Source of the DNA: JAGOBP01 sp964550855
GTDB lineage: Bacteria > Chloroflexota > Anaerolineae > Fen-1058
Assembly (NCBI GenBank): GCA_964550855.1
Contig: CAZKBQ010000011.1
Span: 27,355 to 91,354, forward strand
Direction of reading: 5' to 3'
DNA length: 64,000 bases
Made by a program: the position numbers and the translations under genes. Shown here piece after piece: positions 41,840-48,994 of the stretch; positions within the stretch are counted from its first letter, which is position 1; the number at the start of each line of letters is the position of its first letter. Under the pieces are notes generated by a model. The model saw only the letters and a list, made by a program, of their open reading frames with translations. It had not been told where the DNA came from and did no database searches.

Positions 41840-42769
41840 ATGATTCTGTGTGTGAATCCCAATGCCGCGATCGATAAGACCGTCGTGGTCAACTCGTTCC
41901 GGTTGAACACCATCCAGCGCCCGGAGCGGGTCATGGCGCTGCCCGGCGGCAAAGGCTGCAACGTCGCCCGTGGGCTCAAGCGGCTGGGTGAAGAGCCGGT
42001 GGTGACGGGTTGGGTGGGCGGTTACGCCGGACATTTCATCGAAGATGGCCTGCGCACCGAAGGCCTCGCCGCCGAGTTCGTGTGGACGCCCTTCGAATCG
42101 CGCACGTGTTTGTCCATCCTCGATCCGATCGATCACACGCTGACCGAGTTGTACGAAAAGGGCGAAGCGATCCCGATCGAGAAAACAGCGGAATTCAAGG
42201 CTTATTTTGCCGCCAACGTGGCGCGCTTTTCGGCGGTGACCCTGTCCGGCAGCCTGCCGCCCGGCGTACCGTTGGATTTTTATCGGCAGCTGATCGAGAT
42301 CGCACAGGCGGCCAACGTCCCCGTTCTGCTGGACAGCAGCGGCGAGGCGCTGCGTCAGGGCGTCGCCGCACAGCCCGATTTGATCAAGCCCAACGAGGCC
42401 GAGGTCGCCGAGCTAAGCGGTCGGGCGTTGAAAACCCGATCGGATTTTGTGGACGCCGCGCGTGATCTTTCGACCCGGTATCAAACGCGCGTCGTGATCT
42501 CGATCGGCGCGGAAGGTGCCATCGCCGCCGATCAGGATCGCGTGTGGCACGTGTGGCCGCCGCCGGTGACGATCACGAGCGCGGTCGGTTCGGGCGATTG
42601 TCTGCTGGCGGGTCTGGCGTTTGGTCTGACGCACGGTTTTGCGTTTGAAACGGCGGTACAATATGGCGTGGCGGCCGGCACCGCCAACACGCTGATGGCG
42701 GGCGCGGGCGTGTTTGCGCTCGAGGATTTTGCCGCCGTTCTGTCACGCACCGCCGTCGAGCAGCTATAA
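41840..42769 (+). CDS. PfkB-family kinase (1-phosphofructokinase / tagatose-6-phosphate kinase-like)
   Basis: 309 residues. Opens MILCVNPNAAIDKTVVVNSF, then the substrate motif LPGGKGCNVARGLKRLG, SGSLPPGVPLDFY, KPNEAEVAELSG, and the catalytic GSGDCLLAGLAFGL (base Asp). This is the FruK/LacC branch, which puts a second phosphate on fructose-1-phosphate or tagatose-6-phosphate. Together with the aldolase just upstream it makes a phosphorylate-then-split pair. The kinase-like gene behind it starts 11 bases past its stop. Confidence 0.9.
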   Translation: MILCVNPNAAIDKTVVVNSFRLNTIQRPERVMALPGGKGCNVARGLKRLGEEPVVTGWVGGYAGHFIEDGLRTEGLAAEFVWTPFESRTCLSILDPIDHTLTELYEKGEAIPIEKTAEFKAYFAANVARFSAVTLSGSLPPGVPLDFYRQLIEIAQAANVPVLLDSSGEALRQGVAAQPDLIKPNEAEVAELSGRALKTRSDFVDAARDLSTRYQTRVVISIGAEGAIAADQDRVWHVWPPPVTITSAVGSGDCLLAGLAFGLTHGFAFETAVQYGVAAGTANTLMAGAGVFALEDFAAVLSRTAVEQL

Positions 42770-42780
42770 AGGAGGCAGCG

Positions 42781-43440
42781 ATGTCAGTCATCACCATTTC
42801 CGGCGAATACGGCAGCGATGCATCAAAAATCGCGCGCCAGGTGGCGCAATCGCTGGGCTATCACTACGTGGATCGGGCCATCATCGAGAAGATTCTGGAC
42901 GAATACGGACTGGTCCAATTCAGGGACATGTACGAGTCCATCTCCAGTATCTGGACGCGCTTCGATACGCTGCGCGGCGGCATGACCGACATGCTCAATC
43001 GCACCATTCAGGCGGTGGCGCGGCATGGCAATGTCGTAATTCAGGGGCGGGGCGGTTTTGCGGTGTTGGCCGGTTTTGCCGACGTGTTGCATGTGCGCAT
43101 TCAAGCGCCGCTGCCGCTGCGCGTGGCGCGCGTGATGCAGCGCACGGGCCTGACCGATCGGGCGCAGGCCGAAGCCGAAGTTCGGCAATACGATCGCGTG
43201 CGCAGCACCTTCGTCGAGTATTCGTATCACGTGCCGTGGAACAACACCAATGCCTTCAATTTGGTGATCGATACGGGCGTGATACCGGTCGAGCGGGCGG
43301 TGGATTGGCTCATTCAGGCGCATCACTTCCTGGCCGCGCGCGAGACGGCAGAGGCGCCGCTGGCCCGGGCGATTGAATTGGACAAGGTGCTGGACGGGGT
43401 GGTCTCCACGGCCTTGAATTGCACGGCCGAGCACAACTGA
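42781..43440 (+). CDS. Cytidylate kinase-like family protein
   Basis: 219 residues with AAAGGAGG 6 bases upstream. Opens VITISGEYGSDASKIARQVA, a P-loop-like strand without a canonical GxxGxGK, then LGYHYVDRAII, VVIQGRGGFAVLAGFADVLH and TGLTDRAQAEAEVRQYDRVR. This matches the 'cytidylate kinase-like' family (PF13189), which is often near nucleotide, sugar or transport genes and is without a settled function. It is co-directional with and close to the PfkB gene, so it belongs to the same operon. True CMP kinase activity is not supported. Confidence 0.8.
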   Translation: MSVITISGEYGSDASKIARQVAQSLGYHYVDRAIIEKILDEYGLVQFRDMYESISSIWTRFDTLRGGMTDMLNRTIQAVARHGNVVIQGRGGFAVLAGFADVLHVRIQAPLPLRVARVMQRTGLTDRAQAEAEVRQYDRVRSTFVEYSYHVPWNNTNAFNLVIDTGVIPVERAVDWLIQAHHFLAARETAEAPLARAIELDKVLDGVVSTALNCTAEHN

Positions 43441-43448
43441 GCTCGGCC

Positions 43449-46400
43449 TCACAGGCGCTGGATCAACAGGCCATCCTCGGGCACGGCGCACGTCCACACT
43501 TCTACGGGCGTGCCCGTATAGCGCGCCGCCAGCGCCGCCGAGAGTTCGCGCACCGCCGCCACGCTGCGCGCCACGACGATGGCGAAGCCGCCGCCGCCGG
43601 CGCCCGCCAGTTTGCCGCCGTTGATGTGCGGCCGCAGCGTCTCAAACAGTCGATCGATGAAGGGGTTGGTGCAGCCGGGGTCCATGCGCTGATTGATGAC
43701 CCAGTGCTCGGCCAGCAGCTCGCCAAACCGATCGACGTTGCCCGCGATCAGGGCCGCGTTCATCTCCACAGCCAGCCGCGCAATCTCCGCCTGAATCCAC
43801 ACCATTTCCGGATCGCGTGCCAGCCAGCGCCCCATCACGGCGCGCAGCAGATTCTTGGCCAGCCGCTGGCGGCCGGTGTACACCAGCAGCAGCCGGCCGG
43901 CCAGCTCCACGCGCGTCGCTGGCGACAGCGGCGTGGGTTCTAAGTGGATGTGCTGAGGCAGGCCCGGCGCGCTGGTGATCAGCTTGACGCCGCCGGTTAA
44001 GCCGCCGACCTGATCCTGCCAGCCGCCGCCGGTGGTCAGCATTTGTTCGAGCGACAACACTTCGTCGAACAACTCGGCGGTGGTGGTCGCCAGCCCGATC
44101 AGCTGACTCAGGCAAGTGAGAACCGCGCCCGCCATGATGGAACTGGTGCCCAGCCCGGAGCCGCGCGGGATGGATGTGGAGGTGCTGAGTTTGAAGCCGC
44201 CGCCCAACTGCCGCAGCAGATCTGAGACGGGCGTATCTGGATCAGCGTCACGCGGCACGAGGCCCTTGAGCACCAGCGCGGCTTTTTGCAGCGCAAACAA
44301 ATCGGCGGGGTTGGCATAGGCCAGCAGTTCGCCTGCGGTCCTGGGTTCAGCCGACACACCGATGTCGTGGCTTTCAAAGATTAACCGATATTCGTTCAGC
44401 GGCACGGCCTCGGCCACGATGGGATGTTGCCCGCGCAGCGTGATGGCGGCGTTGAGCACCGTGCCGCCCATTTCCAGGCTGTACGGCGGCGTATCCGTCC
44501 AGCCGCCGCCGAAATCGATGCGGGCCGCGGCGCGCACGCGCACGCCGTGTTGGGTGGTGATGGCGCGCCGCGCGATCCCGGGCGAATGCGCGGCCACCGA
44601 TTCTTCGATCAGGTTGGCGAGTGTGGCAAAGGCCTGATCTTCCCAGCGCGCGTCTTCGGTCGCTTCGGCCAGCGCTTTGTAGCCGCGCAGCCGCAAAATC
44701 GGATCGGCCTGCGCCAGCCAGCCGCTCACGATGTCGCAGCGCCGCTCGATGTTGGCGGTGATCGATCCCAACAGGGTCACGGCTTCGGCGGCGGGCTGCT
44801 GGGCCTGCACGGCGGCGAAGAAGCGACGCGCGGCCACGTAATCTTCCAACTCGATGAGTTCGTTGAGGATGCGGTGTGTATCGGCGCGGGCGAAGCTGTC
44901 GGCCAGCGAGAAGCGGCGCGCGGCCAGCCATTCGTCGCGCCAGCGGGCGGGGGCGTTGGCCGGATCGCGCAGCGGCAGCGCCAGGCGCAGGCTGTCGTCG
45001 CGGTCGATGGCAAACGGGAACAGCTTGGCCGTCCACAGCGAGCGCGCGCCGGACGGCGCATCGGGCCAGAGCGCGGCGGGGGCCACGTCGGCCGCCGAGA
45101 ACCAATCGGGCCACGGCTGATTGCAGAAGGTGGCCGCCGGGTGATCGATGTCGCGTTTGGGATCATCGTTCAAGCCAAAAACGCGCGTCACATAGCCGCC
45201 ATCGATCGGTAGTTGATGGATGACGGTATCTTCACCCAGATCGAGAGCGCGATCGGTGATGGTGTTGGCGATGAGGGCGGCGCCGCGCCAGTGAAGCGCG
45301 CCGCGCAGCCGGCTGTCGATGACCAGCGCGGGTCGCTCGTGCTGGGAGGCTTTGACTTCGACCGCGGAGTTGATCAACGCCAGCGACTGCCCGTCGACGG
45401 CGAAGGCGGCGGCGTGCGGCGCCCAGCCGCACACGCGGCGCAACGTTTCGTCGGCGGCGAGGGTGTCCCAGTATTCGCGCGACGTGCCGAAGTGAATGAA
45501 CATGGCGGGCTGCAAACGCTCTACGGAAAACGGCGTATCGCGCAGGCGCTCCCAGATGAGACGGCGCGCGGCCTGCACGTCGGGCGTGGCGGGGCCGTCG
45601 CTGGCGTCGGCCAGGTAATCGTCAAAGGTGGTGGACTGCGCCAGCGGCAGGATGAGATCGCCGTAGAGGTTGAGCGCGCCGATCGGTTCGCGCGCGCCGA
45701 TCGGGAGCAGGCGGCACAACGCGGCCACCGGCTCGGCGCGGGTGAGCGCGGCGTATTTGAGCGCGGTCGCGGCGTCCAGCCAGATCAGGCCGGTGTCGAT
45801 CTGGGCGGTGCCGTCGGCGGCGATGCCGTCCCACTGTTGCAGCTCGACTTCGGTCGGCTTGTGCAGGTAGGCGCGCACGCGCGGCGGCGCGGCGGGCTGC
45901 GTCGCATCAGGAGTATCACTTAGAACGTAGACGCCGTGCTGCAGGGCGGTGTCCAGGTCGGCCGCGGCCGCCACACCGCTGACGCCGCCGCGCTGGAACG
46001 ACAACTGCAAGTGATCGAAGACCAGCAGCACGTCGCCGGAGGCGATCAGCACGCCGGGCGCCAGCTGCGCGCTGCTAAGGCCGCTGAGGCCGATCAGGAA
46101 TTCGTCGAAGACGGTGGACGCGCGGCCGTCGGGCAGCATGCGCGGCAGACGCGCGAACAGCTTGCCGGTGGCCGAGCAGTGCGGCGCCCGGCGCGAATCG
46201 CCGCCGGAGTGGATGATGAGCACGCGGCCGTTGGACAGCGTGTCCGGTTCGGCGGCCAGCTGATCGAGCACGCGCAGCGTGGCGCCGCCGGAGCCGATGC
46301 GCTGCCCGCCGGGATCGGCCACGACGAGGAAACGCGTATGGCGCGGCAGCAGGCCGGACACCTGCCGCCATTCAATCTGACCGCGATACATGGCGGCCTG

Positions 46401-46532
46401 GCGTTCGTCGCTGGCGGTGAGGATGCACACTTCCCAGCCCAGGCGCGCATCGTGCTTGAGCGAGGCCAGGTACTGCTGCCAGTTGTCGTGATAAGCCTGT
46501 TGCAGGAACTCGACGTGGTGGTGATCGGGCAT
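43449..46532 (-). CDS. L-fucokinase / GDP-L-fucose pyrophosphorylase (FKP-like)
   Basis: 1027 residues from the ATG at 46532. A promoter-like TATACT lies over the alternative upstream GTG, so I prefer the shorter form. The N-terminal half has the nucleotidyltransferase region (LVVADPGGQRIGSGGATLRV, then ARLPRMLPDGRASTVFDEFL). The C-terminal third is a GHMP kinase: RAAARIDFGGGWTDTPPYSL, SIPRGSGLGTSSIMAGAVLT (ATP loop) and GKLAGAGGGGFAIVVARSVA. This is the bifunctional FKP arrangement that turns free L-fucose into GDP-L-fucose. L-galactose or D-arabinose are chemically similar alternatives. It is divergent from the GDP-mannose 3,5-epimerase-like gene, sharing a short promoter region. Confidence 0.87.
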   Translation of the reverse strand: MPDHHHVEFLQQAYHDNWQQYLASLKHDARLGWEVCILTASDERQAAMYRGQIEWRQVSGLLPRHTRFLVVADPGGQRIGSGGATLRVLDQLAAEPDTLSNGRVLIIHSGGDSRRAPHCSATGKLFARLPRMLPDGRASTVFDEFLIGLSGLSSAQLAPGVLIASGDVLLVFDHLQLSFQRGGVSGVAAAADLDTALQHGVYVLSDTPDATQPAAPPRVRAYLHKPTEVELQQWDGIAADGTAQIDTGLIWLDAATALKYAALTRAEPVAALCRLLPIGAREPIGALNLYGDLILPLAQSTTFDDYLADASDGPATPDVQAARRLIWERLRDTPFSVERLQPAMFIHFGTSREYWDTLAADETLRRVCGWAPHAAAFAVDGQSLALINSAVEVKASQHERPALVIDSRLRGALHWRGAALIANTITDRALDLGEDTVIHQLPIDGGYVTRVFGLNDDPKRDIDHPAATFCNQPWPDWFSAADVAPAALWPDAPSGARSLWTAKLFPFAIDRDDSLRLALPLRDPANAPARWRDEWLAARRFSLADSFARADTHRILNELIELEDYVAARRFFAAVQAQQPAAEAVTLLGSITANIERRCDIVSGWLAQADPILRLRGYKALAEATEDARWEDQAFATLANLIEESVAAHSPGIARRAITTQHGVRVRAAARIDFGGGWTDTPPYSLEMGGTVLNAAITLRGQHPIVAEAVPLNEYRLIFESHDIGVSAEPRTAGELLAYANPADLFALQKAALVLKGLVPRDADPDTPVSDLLRQLGGGFKLSTSTSIPRGSGLGTSSIMAGAVLTCLSQLIGLATTTAELFDEVLSLEQMLTTGGGWQDQVGGLTGGVKLITSAPGLPQHIHLEPTPLSPATRVELAGRLLLVYTGRQRLAKNLLRAVMGRWLARDPEMVWIQAEIARLAVEMNAALIAGNVDRFGELLAEHWVINQRMDPGCTNPFIDRLFETLRPHINGGKLAGAGGGGFAIVVARSVAAVRELSAALAARYTGTPVEVWTCAVPEDGLLIQRL

Positions 46533-46585
46533 GGTGTCATCGATCGCGAAGCTGCGTTGAGGTGGGACCAGCTGCGTCTGCCGCG

Positions 46586-46636
46586 AGTATAGCACGAATC
46601 AGCGTATCGGCAATAAAACGGATCAAGCTGTATAAT
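46586..46636. promoter_or_regulatory. Back-to-back promoters between the FKP-like and epimerase genes
   Basis: Minus strand: TTGCCG (46613-46608), 16 bases, TATACT (46591-46586). Plus strand: TATAAT at 46631-46636 with a weak -35. The boxes nearly overlap, so the two genes may compete for polymerase. Confidence 0.55.
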
Positions 46637-46667
46637 CCGCGCCATCTTACTTTTTTGGAGCGCGGCA

Positions 46668-47648
46668 ATGAAACGAGCATTGGTCTGCGGGGCGGGGGGC
46701 TTTATCGGCGGTCATCTGGTCAAGAAACTCAAGCGCGAAGGCTACTGGGTGCGCGGCGTGGACATCAAGCCGCACGAGTGGTCGCCCGGCGCAGGGGCGG
46801 ACGAGTTTTGTTTGCTCGACCTGCGCGTGAAGGACAACTGCGAGCAGGCCTTGACGTTGCCCGACGGCAAGTTTGACGAAGTGTATCAGCTGGCCGCAGA
46901 CATGGGCGGCATGGGCTTCATCCACTCGGCCGAGATCGAGATCATGTACAACAGCGCGCTGATCAATTTGTACATGACGCGCACCGCCGCCGAGCTGGGC
47001 ATTCCGCGCTATTTTTTCTCGTCGTCGGTGTGTGTGTATCGCGACATGCAGCCCGGCGAGCCGGAGATGACCGAAGCCGAAGCCATTCCCGCGCATCCCG
47101 ACAACGAGTACGGCTGGGAGAAGTTGTATTCCGAGCGGGTGGCGCTGGCCTATGAGCGTAACACCGGCATGCAGGTGCGTATCGCGCGCTTTCAGAACTG
47201 CTACGGCGCGGAAGGCACGTGGCGCGGCGGCCGCGAAAAAGCGCCTGCCGCGATGTGCCGCAAGATCGCGGCCGCGCCCGACGGCGGCGAGATCGAGGTG
47301 TGGGGCGACGGCACAGCCGTCCGCTCATATACGCACGTCAACGACATGGTGGACGGCATCTACCTGCTGATGCAGTCCGATCTGCACGGCGCGGTCAACA
47401 TCGGCTGTCCGCAGTACGTGACGGTGGACGAGCTGGCGCAGACCGTGGCCAAAGTCGCCGGCAAACGGATCACCCTCAAGCACGTCAAAGGGCCAGTCGG
47501 CGTGCAAAGTCGCAACTTCAGCAACGCGCGCATCTATTCGCTGGGCTGGCAGGCGAAGGTTTACCTTGAGGATGGCATCCGTCTGACCTATCCGTGGATC
47601 GAGCAGCAGGTGAAAGCGTACATCGCTAAGCACGGCTCCTTAGACTAA
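46668..47648 (+). CDS. NAD-dependent epimerase, GDP-mannose 3,5-epimerase-like
   Basis: 326 residues, short-chain dehydrogenase fold. NAD motif GAGGFIGGHLVKKL; the GME marker YQLAADMGGMGFIHSAEIEI; catalytic Ser and Tyr-Lys in FSSSVCVYRDM and YGWEKLYSE; and FQNCYGAEGTWRGGREKAPA, which is almost the plant GME text. The enzyme converts GDP-D-mannose to GDP-L-galactose (and GDP-L-gulose). GGAG lies 9 bases upstream. The divergent neighbour makes GDP-L-fucose, a 6-deoxy form of the same sugar, so the pair points to L-galactose or L-fucose nucleotide chemistry. Confidence 0.9.
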   Translation: MKRALVCGAGGFIGGHLVKKLKREGYWVRGVDIKPHEWSPGAGADEFCLLDLRVKDNCEQALTLPDGKFDEVYQLAADMGGMGFIHSAEIEIMYNSALINLYMTRTAAELGIPRYFFSSSVCVYRDMQPGEPEMTEAEAIPAHPDNEYGWEKLYSERVALAYERNTGMQVRIARFQNCYGAEGTWRGGREKAPAAMCRKIAAAPDGGEIEVWGDGTAVRSYTHVNDMVDGIYLLMQSDLHGAVNIGCPQYVTVDELAQTVAKVAGKRITLKHVKGPVGVQSRNFSNARIYSLGWQAKVYLEDGIRLTYPWIEQQVKAYIAKHGSLD

Positions 47649-47658
47649 CTTCAACCCG

Positions 47659-47692
47659 ATCGGCCCCGGCAGCCCCGGGGCCGATTATTTTA
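47659..47692 (+). terminator. Terminator after the epimerase gene
   Basis: Perfect 11-bp stem ATCGGCCCCGG / CCGGGGCCGAT (47659-47669, 47675-47685) followed by TATTTTA. The Nudix gene therefore probably has its own promoter or relies on read-through. Confidence 0.85.
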
Positions 47693-47711
47693 GCCAGCAG
47701 CGAGGCGCGAC

Positions 47712-48251
47712 ATGCAAGCGTGGCACACGCGCGCGCGCGAGCGCGTGATCGACTTTGGCAAATTCCTCACCGTCGAGCGGCACACCGTCGAGCTGCCTGA
47801 CGGCCGCGTCATCGACGACTGGCCGTGGCTGATCATGCCCGACTACGTCAACGTGGTGGCGATCACGACTGACGGGCGGTTCATCTGTTTCCGACAGACC
47901 AAGTATGCAGTGGGCGGTACGTCACTGGCGGTGGTGGGCGGCTATATCGAGCCGGGCGAAGCGCCGCTGGCCGCCGCGCAGCGCGAACTGCGTGAAGAAA
48001 CGGGCTACGTTGCCGACGAGTGGATCGATCTGGGGCACTACGCCGTGGATGCCAATCGCGGCGCGGGACATGGTCATCCGTTTTTGGCGCGGCAAGCCCA
48101 TCGGGTGGGCGACATCATCGCCGACGATCTGGAGGAGCAGGAATTGCAGCTGCTTGATCGCGATCAAATCGAACAGGCGCTGCGGCGCGGCGAGTTCCGC
48201 GTGATGCCGTGGGCGCTGGCCATCGCGCTGGCGCTGGCACGGTTGAAATGA
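47712..48251 (+). CDS. Nudix hydrolase (ADP-sugar pyrophosphatase-like)
   Basis: 179 residues. The Nudix box is complete: G-YIEPGE-APLAAAQRELREETGY, with the catalytic glutamates in REXXEEXG. The N-terminal beta strands (FLTVERHTVELPDGRVID) and the build match ADP-ribose/ADP-sugar pyrophosphatases. It would hydrolyse a nucleoside diphosphate linked to a sugar. Its nearness to GDP-sugar enzymes suggests a GDP-sugar may be the substrate, but this is only context. GAGG precedes the ATG. Confidence 0.88.
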   Translation: MQAWHTRARERVIDFGKFLTVERHTVELPDGRVIDDWPWLIMPDYVNVVAITTDGRFICFRQTKYAVGGTSLAVVGGYIEPGEAPLAAAQRELREETGYVADEWIDLGHYAVDANRGAGHGHPFLARQAHRVGDIIADDLEEQELQLLDRDQIEQALRRGEFRVMPWALAIALALARLK

Positions 48252-48402
48252 CGCCGGGCGCGGCTGAATGATCGGGTAGGGGGCACCCACCAATCGGGTA
48301 GTTGATCGCAGCCGGCCAATAACTTCTCCGCCGGGCCGGCGACTGAACAGCGGAAGCGGCCTGCCGCCGCGAAGCGAGTCGAGCCTGCCAACGGAGGAGA
48401 AG

Positions 48403-48912
48403 ATGCTGAACGATCACTTACGCAGATTAAGGCGCCGTCGTGCCTTCGAATTGGTGATTTCAGGATTCCTACTGATGGGCCTGCTGTTGACCGCTGCACC
48501 CGCCTGGGGCGCGGCCCCGCCGGAGGGTGTCAGCCAGGCGGCGCCCGCGCCGACGCCGACGCGCACCCCGGTCGCCCGTCGATTGCTCACCGGACAAGCG
48601 GCGGCGCTGGTCAAGCGTGCGCCGACGGCCACGCCCGCGCCGCTGGATTTTAGTTTCCACGTGGATGCGTATTGCATCACGCGCAAGACGCAGGAGCTGC
48701 GTCTGGTCATCACCGCGCACGGCGGTCAGCCGCCCTACACGTACTACAACGACGCCGTGCAGCTGGACAAGACGACCGAGGGCAGCGTGTGGTACAGGCG
48801 TACGGTGCCGGCGGGCAATCCGGTGCCGTTCAAGCTGATCGTCGTCGACAGCACGGGCCGGAAGTACATGCAGGAGTTCTTCTATAAGACACATCTGCAC
48901 TGTGGGTTTTAG
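48403..48912 (+). CDS. Secreted protein of unknown function
   Basis: 169 residues with GGAGGAG 3-9 bases upstream. A basic start (RRLRRRRAFE) and hydrophobic core (LVISGFLLMGLLLTAAPAWG) make a signal peptide. A Pro/Thr/Ala linker of about 45 residues follows, then a compact domain of about 90 residues with two cysteines (YCITRKTQEL and HLHCGF at the end) that may form a disulfide. The domain text VITAHGGQPPYTYYNDAVQL resembles a small Ig-like or SprB-like beta domain. It stands alone with its own terminator. Function unknown. Confidence 0.65.
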   Translation: MLNDHLRRLRRRRAFELVISGFLLMGLLLTAAPAWGAAPPEGVSQAAPAPTPTRTPVARRLLTGQAAALVKRAPTATPAPLDFSFHVDAYCITRKTQELRLVITAHGGQPPYTYYNDAVQLDKTTEGSVWYRRTVPAGNPVPFKLIVVDSTGRKYMQEFFYKTHLHCGF

Positions 48913-48936
48913 AATCAGCTGGAAAGTGTCGCACTG

Positions 48937-48970
48937 AGGCGGAGGCCGGATCATCGGCCTTCGCCTTTTC
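48937..48970 (+). terminator. Terminator after the secreted protein gene
   Basis: Near-perfect stem AGGCGGAGGCCG / CGGCCTTCGCCT (48937-48948, 48955-48966) followed by TTTTCTT. Confidence 0.8.
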
Positions 48971-48994
48971 TTGTCTCCACCTCGCCGGACGGCC

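Noticed and set aside
42781..43440. Call as cytidylate kinase (cmk)
   Set aside because: No canonical P loop and poor match to the CMP-binding region; only the looser kinase-like family fits.
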